This document shows positions 1 to 8,605 of a stretch of 46,636 nucleotides of DNA, piece after piece. This DNA comes from Synechococcus sp. MU1642. Its GTDB lineage: Bacteria > Cyanobacteriota > Cyanobacteriia > PCC-6307 > Cyanobiaceae. Position 1 is the stretch's first letter, and each line of letters starts with the position of its first letter. The notes beneath the pieces are model-generated. The model did not search any database, had not been told where the DNA came from, and saw only the letters and a program-made list of their open reading frames with translations. The position numbers were made by a program, and so were the translations under genes. The stretch is taken from contig NZ_VTKZ01000013.1 of the NCBI RefSeq assembly GCF_020514115.1, positions 1-46,636 of the forward strand. The letters run 5' to 3'.

Positions 1-539
1 CTGCCGGGACTGGCAAAAGCCCCCACCCCCTGGGTAGCCAGCTTGGTGACCCGCTGGGCGGCATGGATCTGGCCATCCATCACCACCAGCATGCCGTGGC
101 CGCGCGCGTCGCTGCTCAAGGCAACCTGCACCGCCTGCAAAAGATTGAGCGGTCCGTCGGCACTGAGGGCCGTGGCCGGCCGCATCGCCCCCACCAGCAC
201 CACCGGCCGGGGATCGTCGATCATCAGCTGCAGCAACCAGGCGGTTTCCTCCAGCGTGTTGGTGCCATGGGTGATCACTACCCCGGCCAGCTCGGGGTCC
301 GCCGCAAAAGCATCACGGATGCGCGCCACCAAGCCACGCCAATGGGCAAATAGCAGGTCGGCGCTGTCGACATTGGCGATCTGCTCAACACTGATCTTTG
401 CCAGGTCCTGCAGCTGCGGCACCGCCGCCAGCAGGGCATCGCCCCCGAGCAAACCTGCGGTGTAGTTGTTCAGCGTTGCGCTGTTCTCCGCACAGCCGGC
501 GATGGTGCCGCCGGTGGCCAGCAGCAGCAGGCGGTTCAT
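1..539 (-). CDS. L-asparaginase, type I/II family (C-terminus outside window)
   Basis: Hydrolyses L-asparagine to aspartate and ammonia. The N-terminus reads [15 protein letters not shown], the family's first active-site loop with nucleophile Thr12, and residues 90-95 are THGTNT, the second loop with the Thr-His-Gly-Thr-Asn signature. No signal peptide is apparent, so it is probably cytoplasmic. The ATG overlaps the stop of the upstream aminotransferase gene as ATGA, which suggests translational coupling at the end of the mnmE-nadC-argS-aminotransferase run. Only about 179 codons are inside the window; the reading frame is still open at base 1. I did not read this frame against any reference, so the exact substrate (Asn versus Gln or a peptide-linked Asn) remains a family-level inference. 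Confidence 0.9.
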   Translation of the reverse strand, partial: MNRLLLLATGGTIAGCAENSATLNNYTAGLLGGDALLAAVPQLQDLAKISVEQIANVDSADLLFAHWRGLVARIRDAFAADPELAGVVITHGTNTLEETAWLLQLMIDDPRPVVLVGAMRPATALSADGPLNLLQAVQVALSSDARGHGMLVVMDGQIHAAQRVTKLATQGVGAFASPG

Positions 540-1654
540 TGCTCCAGGGGGAGGAACGCCTCCATGAAGCGCTGCATCTGGCTGGTGGTGCCGATGCTCA
601 CCCGGAAACAGCCATCAATCAGGGGCTTGCCTGCCATCGAGCGCACCAGGATTCCGGCCTCGCGCAACGCCGCATCAACTGCATCAACGGGGCGCTGGGG
701 CCAGATCAGCAGATAGTTGCCGCCATCACAGTGATGGCGCACGCCTGCATCCTGCAGCGCTTGCAAGGTCCAATCGCGAGCCCGCAGCACCTCGGCCACA
801 TAGGCATCCACATATGACTGATCCGCCAAAGCAGCGAACGCCGCGGCCACGGCCACGCTGTTGACGTCGTAAGGCCCCGTGACGCGGCTCACCCGATCGA
901 CCACATCGGCATGACCGATGGCAAAGCCGATGCGCAGACCCGCTAAACCAGCTGTTTTGGCCAGGGAGCGGAACACCAGTAGGTTTGGTGTGGCCGTGAA
1001 ATCAGCGCTCGGCAACACGCTGTCTCCGGTGAAGGCCTCATAAAGCTCATCCACCACCACCAAGGTGCCCGGGGCTGAGGCCGCCAGGGCGATCACCTGA
1101 TCCGCTGGCAAGCGCGTGCCTGTGGGGTTGTTGGGGTTGCAGATCAGCAGCAACCGCGGCGCGCGAGCCGCCAGTACCTCCTGAATAGCCGCCTGGGGGA
1201 AGTCAAACGTCTCGCCTTGGTAGGGGATCGCCTCGATCGTCATGCCCTGCATCCCGGCGCAGGGGCTGTAGTAGCCAAAGGTTGGCGCTGTCGTCAGCAA
1301 CGTCTCACCCGCATCGCCATAGGCCTGGAACACCGCATGGATGGCGGCATCCACGCCGTTGAACAAGCCCACCTGATCAGGCTTCAGTCCCGGCCGGCAG
1401 CCGGTTTCCACAAGGTTCTGGAGCAACGCTTCCCGCAGGCCGTCGTACTCCGGATAAATGGCAATTTCTTCAGTGCTGAAGTTGCGCAGTGCCTGGGCCA
1501 CCAGAGGGCTGGGGCCAATCGTGTTTTCGTTGAAATCCAGCCGCAGCATCTGGCGGCGGCCCTCCAACGGCGCGCTGTAGGCCTTGAGCTGCTCGACAGC
1601 GGTGCGGGCCGCTGGAGCACCACCGGGTGTGAACGGTTGGATGTTTTCGCTCAC
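536..1654 (-). CDS. HisC-type histidinol-phosphate / aromatic aminotransferase
   Basis: A 372-residue PLP-dependent class I/II aminotransferase. Visible motifs are FNEN at 41-44 (substrate-side loop of HisC proteins), NPNNPTG at 173-179, VDELYEAF at 201-208 (Asp202 and Tyr205 contact PLP) and [15 protein letters not shown], whose Lys233 should form the Schiff base. Family members convert imidazole-acetol phosphate to histidinol phosphate, or transaminate aromatic amino acids, and sequence alone does not settle which. The start is GTG, and GTGA overlaps the argS stop by four bases; its own stop overlaps the asparaginase ATG. The length is normal for HisC. A second, more distant member of the same fold (CobD-like) lies at 16281-17357. 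Confidence 0.85.
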   Translation of the reverse strand: MSENIQPFTPGGAPAARTAVEQLKAYSAPLEGRRQMLRLDFNENTIGPSPLVAQALRNFSTEEIAIYPEYDGLREALLQNLVETGCRPGLKPDQVGLFNGVDAAIHAVFQAYGDAGETLLTTAPTFGYYSPCAGMQGMTIEAIPYQGETFDFPQAAIQEVLAARAPRLLLICNPNNPTGTRLPADQVIALAASAPGTLVVVDELYEAFTGDSVLPSADFTATPNLLVFRSLAKTAGLAGLRIGFAIGHADVVDRVSRVTGPYDVNSVAVAAAFAALADQSYVDAYVAEVLRARDWTLQALQDAGVRHHCDGGNYLLIWPQRPVDAVDAALREAGILVRSMAGKPLIDGCFRVSIGTTSQMQRFMEAFLPLEQ

Positions 1655-3423
1655 ATGCGATCCAGGGTGGCGATGCCCAGCAGTCCGAGCCCCAGTCTGA
1701 GGGTGTCGGCCGTTAAACGACAGAGGGCCAGGCGGGATGCCAGCGCTTCAGGATCGGCCTTCAACACCGGCACTTGGTCGTAGAAGCGGTTGAACACCTG
1801 GCTGAGCTCGAACAGATAGCTGCACAACCGGTTAGGCAGCAGCTCCTCCTCCACCTCAGCGATCACCGCATCGAACTTGAGCAGCTCCCGCACCAGGGCC
1901 CACTCCTGGGGCTCACTGAACTGCAATTGCGCATTGGTAGCGGCAAGGTCACCACCCTTGCGGGCGATGCCGGCGATGCGCACCACGGCATAGAGCAGAT
2001 AGGGCGCCGTGTTGCCTTGCAGCGCCAACATCCGATCGAAGGAGAACTGGTAATTGGTGATCCGGTTCTGGCTGAGGTCGGCGTATTTCACCGCTGCCAA
2101 ACCCACGGTGCCCGCCACATGCTGGATGAACTGCTCCGACTCGCTGCGCTCCTCCTCCTTCAGGCGTGAACGCAGATCGGTTTCGGCGCGCTCGACGGCT
2201 TCATCGAGCAGATCCCGCAGACGCACAGTGTCGCCCGCGCGGGTCTTGAGCTTCTTGCCGTCTTCCCCTTGCACCAGGCCAAAGGGCACGTGCTCGAGGC
2301 GCGCACCATCCGGGATCCATCCGGCCCGTTCGGCCACCTGGAACACCCCGGCGAAATGGTTCGCCTGGCCGGCATCGGTGACGTAAACAACGCGGCGGGC
2401 GCCATCCCCCTCCGGCGCTGCACCAAAGCGATAGCGGATCGCCGCCAGATCGGTGGTGGCGTAGTTGAAGCCCCCGTCGCTCTTCTGCACGATCACCGGC
2501 AAGGGCTTGCCGTCCTTGCCCTGCACACCCTCAAGGAAAACGCACCGGGCACCGTCATCGGTGACCAGCAGTTCGGCGGCCTTCAAGCCATCTATCACCC
2601 CCGGCAGGAAGGGGTTGTAGAACGACTCCCCGCGTTCACTCAGGCGAATGTCGAGCCGGTCGTAGATCTTTTGGAACTCACGCCGCGACTGGTCGCAGAG
2701 CAGGCCCCAGGCCTTGAGCGACACCGGATCGCCCCCCTGCAGCTTCACCACCTCATCGCGGGAGGTGGACTGGAAGGCTTCATCGTCATCGAAGCGCTTC
2801 TTGGCCTCACGGTAGAAGGCCACCAGGTCTCCCAGGTCCACCGCATCGGCGGTCTCCAGGGCTTCCGGCGCCACCTGCTTCAGGTGAGTTATCAACATGC
2901 CGAACTGGGTGCCCCAGTCGCCCACATGATTGAGGCGCAGCACTGGATGGCCGCGGAACTCCAGCACCCGTGCCAGCGAGTCGCCAATGATCGTGGAGCG
3001 CAAATGCCCCACATGCATCTCCTTGGCGATGTTGGGGCTCGAAAAGTCCACCACCACTGGCGCTGCGTTGCTGACCGCCGGCACGCCAAGACGCTCGTCC
3101 CCCAGCCGTGTCGACACCTCTGCCGCCAGCCGCTCCGGGCGGATCGTGAGGTTGATGAAACCAGGCCCAGCGATCTGGGGCTCAAGGCACAGGTCTGTGA
3201 AGGCAGGATCGGCCTGCAGCTGCTCCACGATCACCGTGGCGATCTGGCGTGGGGCCTGCCTCAAGGGCTTGGCCAAGGGCAGCGCACCATTGGCCTGGAA
3301 GTCGCCGAATTCCGGCTTGCTGGCGGGAGCCAGCTGGGGGTCTAGCCCCACATCGGCTTCTGGAAAGGCCCGTTGCATCGCCGCCCGCAGCTGGGCATCC
3401 AGGGACTGGGACAGGCTGAGCAT
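1651..3423 (-). CDS. argS: arginyl-tRNA synthetase
   Basis: Class I aminoacyl-tRNA synthetase that charges tRNA-Arg with arginine. The 590-residue product has an N-terminal add-1 type domain (about 1-115), the HIGH-box equivalent HVGH at 137-140 followed by LRSTIIGD, and the C-terminal anticodon-binding region with the typical [13 protein letters not shown] stretch. As in most ArgRS the KMSK lysine motif is replaced, here by [12 protein letters not shown]. The length matches bacterial ArgRS. The ATG at 3423 is 43 nt from the nadC stop, so co-transcription is likely, and its stop overlaps the start of the downstream aminotransferase. Cytoplasmic and essential. Confidence 0.97.
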   Translation of the reverse strand: MLSLSQSLDAQLRAAMQRAFPEADVGLDPQLAPASKPEFGDFQANGALPLAKPLRQAPRQIATVIVEQLQADPAFTDLCLEPQIAGPGFINLTIRPERLAAEVSTRLGDERLGVPAVSNAAPVVVDFSSPNIAKEMHVGHLRSTIIGDSLARVLEFRGHPVLRLNHVGDWGTQFGMLITHLKQVAPEALETADAVDLGDLVAFYREAKKRFDDDEAFQSTSRDEVVKLQGGDPVSLKAWGLLCDQSRREFQKIYDRLDIRLSERGESFYNPFLPGVIDGLKAAELLVTDDGARCVFLEGVQGKDGKPLPVIVQKSDGGFNYATTDLAAIRYRFGAAPEGDGARRVVYVTDAGQANHFAGVFQVAERAGWIPDGARLEHVPFGLVQGEDGKKLKTRAGDTVRLRDLLDEAVERAETDLRSRLKEEERSESEQFIQHVAGTVGLAAVKYADLSQNRITNYQFSFDRMLALQGNTAPYLLYAVVRIAGIARKGGDLAATNAQLQFSEPQEWALVRELLKFDAVIAEVEEELLPNRLCSYLFELSQVFNRFYDQVPVLKADPEALASRLALCRLTADTLRLGLGLLGIATLDRM

Positions 3424-3466
3424 GGGCAGTGCGTGGCCGGGGGAATCCGGCTCTGATCATCCCTCT

Positions 3467-4315
3467 TCAGGTGAAACGCATGCTCAGGTCCAACCACCGG
3501 CTGCGGGTGACCGGCGCACTGGTGGAGATCAGATCGATGCCCGTGGCGGCGTATGCCTGCAACTGCTCGGGCTGAATGCCGGAGGCCTCCAGAACCACCC
3601 CACGATCGCTGCAGTCCCGTAGGCGCGGCACCAGCTGCGTGAGCTGCTGGTGGCTGAACTCATCAAGGAGGACTCCATTGGCGCCCGCCTGCACCGCCTC
3701 TAGCGCCTGGGCCTCCGTCTCCGCTTCCACAATCACGGCCGTAGGCCAGGGAGCCTGATCGCGCACGGCCGCAATGGCCGCCGTGATGCCCCCAGCCCAG
3801 GCGATGTGGTTCTCCTTGAGCATGGCCGCGTCATCCAGCCCCATGCGGTGGTTAATGCCGCCGCCGCAGCGCACTGCGTATTTCTGCAGCACACGAAGCC
3901 CAGGCGTGGTCTTGCGGGTGTCGGCCAGACGCACACCGGTGCCCTGAAGCTGGGCCACCAATTCAGCGGTGGCGGTGGCAATGCCCGAGAGGCACATGGC
4001 CAGGTTCAAGGCGGTGCGTTCTCCCGCCACCAAGGCCGTAGCCGGCCCCTGAAGCTCCAGCAAGCAGTCCCCGGCCTCGACGGCGTCGCCGTCATGCCGC
4101 AGCAAACGAATGCTCACCCCAGGATCCAGCAGCTGGAACAAGCGCTGCACCAATGGGCCACCGCAGAACCGGCCCGAGTGTTTGGCAACCCAATGGGCCT
4201 GACCCTGCTGGCCCTGCAACGCCACCGCCGTCAGATCGCCGCGACCGATGTCTTCTGCCAGCCAGGCCTCCAACGCAGCGGTGAGTGCAGGTGATTGCCA
4301 GTCCAAACCGTTCAA
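3467..4315 (-). CDS. nadC: nicotinate-nucleotide pyrophosphorylase (quinolinate phosphoribosyltransferase)
   Basis: Converts quinolinate and PRPP to nicotinate mononucleotide, CO2 and pyrophosphate in de novo NAD synthesis. The 282-residue protein shows EDIGRGDLT at 21-29, the arginine/lysine-rich substrate loop DTRKTTPGLR at 132-141, KYAVRCGGGINHRMGL at 145-160, and LKENH at 166-170, all hallmark NadC positions. The frame opens with a TTG codon at 4315, 14 nt after the mnmE stop; a second in-frame TTG at 4306 is an alternative, and no ATG is available near the conserved start. NadA and NadB are not in this window. Confidence 0.95.
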   Translation of the reverse strand: MNGLDWQSPALTAALEAWLAEDIGRGDLTAVALQGQQGQAHWVAKHSGRFCGGPLVQRLFQLLDPGVSIRLLRHDGDAVEAGDCLLELQGPATALVAGERTALNLAMCLSGIATATAELVAQLQGTGVRLADTRKTTPGLRVLQKYAVRCGGGINHRMGLDDAAMLKENHIAWAGGITAAIAAVRDQAPWPTAVIVEAETEAQALEAVQAGANGVLLDEFSHQQLTQLVPRLRDCSDRGVVLEASGIQPEQLQAYAATGIDLISTSAPVTRSRWLDLSMRFT

Positions 4316-4329
4316 AACGTCCGCTGAAC

Positions 4330-5682
4330 CTATTTTCCGATGCAGAAGCGCGAAAACACCCGATCCAGCACCGCTTCGGTGAGCTCTTCCCCGGTGATCT
4401 CCCCCAACGCACGGATCGCATCCCTCAGGTCGATCGTCCAGAAGTCCCAGGGCAGCTGCTGGGCCGCCACCTCCTGGCTACGTTCCAGGGCTTCAGCCGC
4501 TCGGGCGGCCAGATCGCGTTGGCGTTGGTTCAGCGCCACCAACATGCCGTCGGTCCCTGCTGCCCCGCAACGCTCCAGCAGGGCCTGCACCAGGGCTGCC
4601 TCCCCAGTGCCCTCCAACGCCGACAGCTGAACATCCACCGACTGGGGAAAGCCCCCCGCAGGCAGGTCCGCCTTGTTGGCCACAAGGATCCTGGGGATCT
4701 GCTCGGGGATGCGCGCCAGCAAGGCGGCGTCTTCGGCGGTCCAGCCCGCATGGCCGTCGAGCACCAACAGCACCACATCCGCCGTGGCCAGCGCTTCCTC
4801 GCTGCGGGCAATCCCCAGCTGCTCCACCGCGTCATCGGTGCTGCGGATGCCGGCGGTGTCGAGCAGGGTGATCGGCACCCCCTCCAACACGATCTCGCTC
4901 TCCAGCAGATCCCTGGTGGTGCCCGGCAGATCAGTCACGATCGCCCGCTCGCGACGGCTGAGCCGATTGAGCAGGGAACTTTTGCCCACGTTGGGGCGAC
5001 CCACCAGCGCCACCCGCAGGCCCTGGCGCAGGGCATCGCCGCGCTCGCCGTCCCGCACCAGCTGCTGAAGCTCCAGGCGCACGGCTTGCAGCTGCTGCAG
5101 CAGGGCCTCGCCATCGAGGGGGGGCAGGTCCTCCTCGAAATCCACCCGAGCCTCCAGCTCAGTCAGCTGGTCCAGCAGCCGTTCCCGCAGCGCCGTGATC
5201 TGGGCCTGGATCCCGCCATCGAGGCCCGCTATCGCCAACTCGGCCGCCCGGCGGCTGCGGGCCGCCACCAGCTCACTCACCGCCTCGGCGCGGGTGAGAT
5301 CGAGCCGCCCGTTGAGCACGGCCCGCTGGCTGAACTCTCCCGGCTGGGCCCGGCGCACTCCCGGCTGCCGCAGCACCTGTTCGAGCACCCGCTGCACGGC
5401 GATCACCCCGCCATGGCAGTGGATCTCCACCACGTCCTCACCGGTGAAGCTGCGGGGCCCGCGCATCAACAACATCAGCACCTCATCGAGACGCCGGCCC
5501 TCGCCATCGGTTACGTGGCCGTACACCAGCCGGTGCGTCCCCCATTCCTGACGGCCCGGGCACTGCACAACGCTACGCCCCGTAACTTCCGCCGCCGGCC
5601 CGGAGAGGCGAATCACGGCGATCCCGCCCTGACCAGGGGCCACGGCGGTGGCCACTGCCGCAATCGTGTCGGTGCTGGGCAC
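4330..5682 (-). CDS. mnmE: tRNA modification GTPase MnmE (TrmE)
   Basis: With MnmG it installs the 5-(carboxymethyl)aminomethyl group on wobble uridine 34 of certain tRNAs. The protein has 450 residues. The N-terminal formyl-THF-binding dimerisation domain covers about 1-120. The GTPase domain is inserted in the helical region and shows G1 GRPNVGKS at 228-235, G2/TRD DLPGTTRD at 251-258, G3 DTAG at 275-278 and G4 NKAD at 336-339. The chain ends in FCIGK, the invariant C-terminal catalytic CxGK motif. The start is GTG at 5682. It heads the minus-strand run mnmE-nadC-argS-aminotransferase-asparaginase and is divergent from the DUF2062 gene. Confidence 0.96.
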   Translation of the reverse strand: MPSTDTIAAVATAVAPGQGGIAVIRLSGPAAEVTGRSVVQCPGRQEWGTHRLVYGHVTDGEGRRLDEVLMLLMRGPRSFTGEDVVEIHCHGGVIAVQRVLEQVLRQPGVRRAQPGEFSQRAVLNGRLDLTRAEAVSELVAARSRRAAELAIAGLDGGIQAQITALRERLLDQLTELEARVDFEEDLPPLDGEALLQQLQAVRLELQQLVRDGERGDALRQGLRVALVGRPNVGKSSLLNRLSRRERAIVTDLPGTTRDLLESEIVLEGVPITLLDTAGIRSTDDAVEQLGIARSEEALATADVVLLVLDGHAGWTAEDAALLARIPEQIPRILVANKADLPAGGFPQSVDVQLSALEGTGEAALVQALLERCGAAGTDGMLVALNQRQRDLAARAAEALERSQEVAAQQLPWDFWTIDLRDAIRALGEITGEELTEAVLDRVFSRFCIGK

Positions 5683-5708
5683 AGCAGTCGCCGCTGGTCA
5701 TCCATACC

Positions 5709-5714
5709 TAGGAT
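5709..5714 (+). promoter_or_regulatory. candidate -10 element (TAGGAT) for the DUF2062 gene
   Basis: TAGGAT, within CCTAGGATCC, lies 22 nt before the ATG at 5737 in the short mnmE/DUF2062 divergent gap. The same eight bases TAGGATCC recur before eno and gatB. No convincing -35 box is visible. Promoter function is inference from position and recurrence. Confidence 0.3.
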
Positions 5715-5736
5715 CCGGCGGGTTTCTGCTGGGTCA

Positions 5737-6210
5737 ATGCGCCGGTTGCTGCGCCTCAGTCTCATCCGGATGCGCCGCGGGATCCTCTGGTTGTGGAGAC
5801 AGGAAGGAACCCCAGGGCAACGGGCCCGCGGCCTGGCCGCTGGCGTGTTCTGCGGCTGCTACCCCTTCTTCGGGCTGCAGATCTTCCTCAGCGTGTGTGT
5901 TGCCAGCGTGGTGCGTGGCAATCAGCTGCTCGCCGCCGCAGGCACCTTGGTTAGCAATCCCATCACCTATCTACCCCTTTACTGGTTCAACTACCTGGTG
6001 GGCTGTCAGCTACTTGGCCCCGGCCGAGGCGGGATCAACCTGACGGAGCTCAATCTCAGCAGCCTGTGGTCCCAGGGATGGGACTTCAGCCAACGCATCC
6101 TGCTGGGCTCCACCGTTGTGGGAATGGTGCTGGCGATGGCCAGCGGCTGGATGGCCTACCGCCTGTTTTTGCGGCGTGAAGCCCATGCAGTCGTGAGCAG
6201 AGGCAGCTAG
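5737..6210 (+). CDS. DUF2062 family membrane protein
   Basis: A 157-residue protein of unknown function. After a basic N-terminus (MRRLLRLSLIRMRR) the conserved DUF2062 region follows, with GVFCGCYPFFGLQ, a hydrophobic stretch and SNPITYLPLYWFNYLVG, where the NP-T-P-Y-N positions are family hallmarks. A second hydrophobic segment is near 118-140. It is therefore probably an inner-membrane protein with two helices. The plus-strand frame is open much further upstream, but those codons are antisense to mnmE; the ATG at 5737 lies just after the mnmE start and gives the normal family length. Its TAG stop overlaps the stop of the convergent RelA/SpoT gene in the palindrome CTAG. Confidence 0.85.
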   Translation: MRRLLRLSLIRMRRGILWLWRQEGTPGQRARGLAAGVFCGCYPFFGLQIFLSVCVASVVRGNQLLAAAGTLVSNPITYLPLYWFNYLVGCQLLGPGRGGINLTELNLSSLWSQGWDFSQRILLGSTVVGMVLAMASGWMAYRLFLRREAHAVVSRGS

Positions 6211-8549
6211 CTCGTGCCCACCCGGGCAATCCCGATCACATCTGCCATCGAGCGGATCTGGTCCATGGTGCGGCTGAGCTGATCTGCTCCCTCCAGCTCA
6301 ACCCGAAGATCAATGCGAGCAGGCTTGCCAGCGGCAGTGGTTACCCGAGCATCACTGACATTGATGGCGCCATCAGAGAGACGTAGCAGGATGTCTTTGA
6401 GGATGCCAACGCGATCGATCACCTCGATCCGCAGCTGCACCGGGAAGCGCTGTTTCTCCTGTTCAGCGTGGGTGGTGTTCCAGCGCACGGGAAGCCGCCG
6501 TTCCCGCGGGATCGCCTCCACGTTGGAGCAGTCTTGCCGGTGAATAGTGATGCCGTGGTTGCCGAGGGCCACCGTGCCCACGATCAACTCGCCCGGCAGT
6601 GGACTGCAGCAGCCACCAAGGCGGTAGTCCAAGCCCTCCAGCCCAAGGATCGCCCCTTCGCCTCCGGAACGGTCCGTCGCCACATCCCGCGATGGCACCA
6701 GCGCCGCGGCCACATCTTCATTGCTGGGTGGGGCCTGCTGCTGTTCCGCCAGCAGACGCATCTCCTCCCGCAAACGGTTGAGCGCCTGCTGCAGCGTGAT
6801 ATCTCCAAACCCCAGTGACGCCAGCAGGTCTTCGGTGGTGGGCACATTGCAGCGCTGCGCCACCCGCTGCATCGCCTCACTATTCAGCAGGGCATCGAAG
6901 CCATCACGGCCCAGCTCCCGCTCCAGCAGATCCTTGCCCCGTTCAATCGTTTCGTCCCGGTGGCTGCGCTTGTACCACTGGCGGATGCGGTTGCGCGCCG
7001 TCGGCGTGGCGACGAAGTTCAGCCAATCCAGGCTGGGGTGGGCCGTCTTGCTGGTGAGCACCTGAACGAAATCACCGTTCTGCAGCGGCGTCGCCAACGG
7101 ACACAGCCGATCGTTGATGCGAGCGCCATGGCAGTGATTACCCACTTCTGAGTGAATGCGGTAAGCAAAATCAACGGCGGTTGCCCCCTTGCGCAAACCG
7201 AGCACATCGCCCTTCGGGGTGAACACGAACACCTCCTCGTCAAACAGGTCTTCTTTGATCGAGGAGAGGTAGTCGTTGTGATCGTCGTTGCCGCCTTCCT
7301 GTTGCCAATCCACCAGCTGACGCAGCCAGTTGAACCGCTCCGCATCGCTGCTGCTGCTGGCCGGCGAGCCGCCTTCTTTGTATTTCCAGTGGGCCGCAAT
7401 CCCGAATTCGGCCACATGGTGCATCTCAATCGTACGGATCTGCACTTCGATCGGGCGATGCCGACCGATCACGGCGGTGTGCAGGGATTGATAACCGTTG
7501 GGTTTCGGCAACCCGATGTAGTCCTTGAAGCGACCGGGAATCGGGCGGAAGGTGTCGTGAACCACCGCGAGGGCGCGGTAGCAGCTCTCGACATTGGGGG
7601 TGAGGATCCGCAACGCCGCCACGTCGTAGATCTCGTGGAACTCCTTCTGCTGGCGCTGCATCTTGCTCCAGATGCCAAACAGATGTTTGGGGCGACCACT
7701 CACCTCGCAGTGGTCTAAGCCGGCCCGTTCCAGCCGCTCGTTTAGCAACCCCACGGTGACACCGAGGCGTTGCTCACGCTCGCTGCGCTTTGTGGCCACC
7801 TCCTCCTGAATCTCGCGGAAGGCCTCTGGTTCCAACAATTTGAATGCCAGATCCTCAAGCTCCCACTTGAAGCGGCCGATGCCGAGGCGGTTGGCGAGGG
7901 GGGCATAGATCTCGCGGGTTTCACGGGCGATCCGCTGGCGCTTCTCTTCCTTCAACGCACCCAAGGTGCGCATGTTGTGCAAACGGTCAGCCAGCTTTAC
8001 CAACACCACACGAATGTCACTGGCCATCGCCAGGAACATTCGCCGCAGATTTTCCGCCTGAGCTTCCGTGCGGTCGTTGAAGTGGATGCCGCCGAGCTTG
8101 GTGACCCCTTCCACCAGTTCACGCACCTCGGAACCGAAGTGCAGCTCGATCTGATCGGGGGTGACGTCGGTGTCTTCGACCACGTCGTGGAGGAACCCCG
8201 CGGCGATCACCGGGGCACTGGCGCCGATATCCCGCAACAGATCAGCCACTGCAACCGGATGGACGATGTAAGGGTCTCCACTGGCGCGGAACTGGCCTTC
8301 GTGGAGTTGAAAACCGAAATCGAAGGCCGACACCAGCAGCGCCTCAGGATCGGTTGGGCAGCTCTGGCCAATGCCGGGCGGCACATTGGCGATGCACTCC
8401 CTCAACCATTCAGGGAGAGCGATGCAGTAATCGTCCGGATGACGGACGGGATGGCGCCTTACTTCGGGCAGCGCGCAGCCCACCTTGGCCGAACCCGTGC
8501 TGGTTCGAGGCTCTTTGGGTGTGGAGGCAGCGTTGAGCATCCGACCCAT
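6207..8549 (-). CDS. bifunctional (p)ppGpp synthetase/hydrolase (Rel/SpoT homologue)
   Basis: A 780-residue stringent-response enzyme that makes and degrades (p)ppGpp. The domains in order are: an HD hydrolase domain with the intact motifs YIVHPVAVA, HDVVEDT and KLADRLHNMRT; a synthetase domain with RFKDYIGLPKPNGYQSLHT and EVQIRT; a TGS domain beginning EEVFVFTPKGDV; and a C-terminal ACT domain (RIEVIDRVGILKDIL). The HD residues are all present and the synthetase carries the RFKD form typical of bifunctional enzymes rather than the acidic form of monofunctional RelA, so both activities are expected. ATGs at 8549 and 8540 are both possible starts. It is divergent from the ABC ATPase gene with a gap of about 56 nt. 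Confidence 0.95.
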   Translation of the reverse strand: MGRMLNAASTPKEPRTSTGSAKVGCALPEVRRHPVRHPDDYCIALPEWLRECIANVPPGIGQSCPTDPEALLVSAFDFGFQLHEGQFRASGDPYIVHPVAVADLLRDIGASAPVIAAGFLHDVVEDTDVTPDQIELHFGSEVRELVEGVTKLGGIHFNDRTEAQAENLRRMFLAMASDIRVVLVKLADRLHNMRTLGALKEEKRQRIARETREIYAPLANRLGIGRFKWELEDLAFKLLEPEAFREIQEEVATKRSEREQRLGVTVGLLNERLERAGLDHCEVSGRPKHLFGIWSKMQRQQKEFHEIYDVAALRILTPNVESCYRALAVVHDTFRPIPGRFKDYIGLPKPNGYQSLHTAVIGRHRPIEVQIRTIEMHHVAEFGIAAHWKYKEGGSPASSSSDAERFNWLRQLVDWQQEGGNDDHNDYLSSIKEDLFDEEVFVFTPKGDVLGLRKGATAVDFAYRIHSEVGNHCHGARINDRLCPLATPLQNGDFVQVLTSKTAHPSLDWLNFVATPTARNRIRQWYKRSHRDETIERGKDLLERELGRDGFDALLNSEAMQRVAQRCNVPTTEDLLASLGFGDITLQQALNRLREEMRLLAEQQQAPPSNEDVAAALVPSRDVATDRSGGEGAILGLEGLDYRLGGCCSPLPGELIVGTVALGNHGITIHRQDCSNVEAIPRERRLPVRWNTTHAEQEKQRFPVQLRIEVIDRVGILKDILLRLSDGAINVSDARVTTAAGKPARIDLRVELEGADQLSRTMDQIRSMADVIGIARVGTS

Positions 8550-8605
8550 CGGGTCAATCCATGGTATTCAGTGCAGGACCCCCTGTCTCTCCAGCCGCAC
8601 TGTTC

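Noticed and set aside
2269-3345. Long frames antisense to argS, argJ and other genes
   Set aside because: These are shadow frames of GC-rich coding sequence; none has a recognisable domain or a usable start.
4285-5736. Long plus-strand open frame before the DUF2062 gene
   Set aside because: It is antisense to mnmE and nadC; its open state reflects high GC and the codon bias of those genes. Only the part from ATG 5737 has family support.
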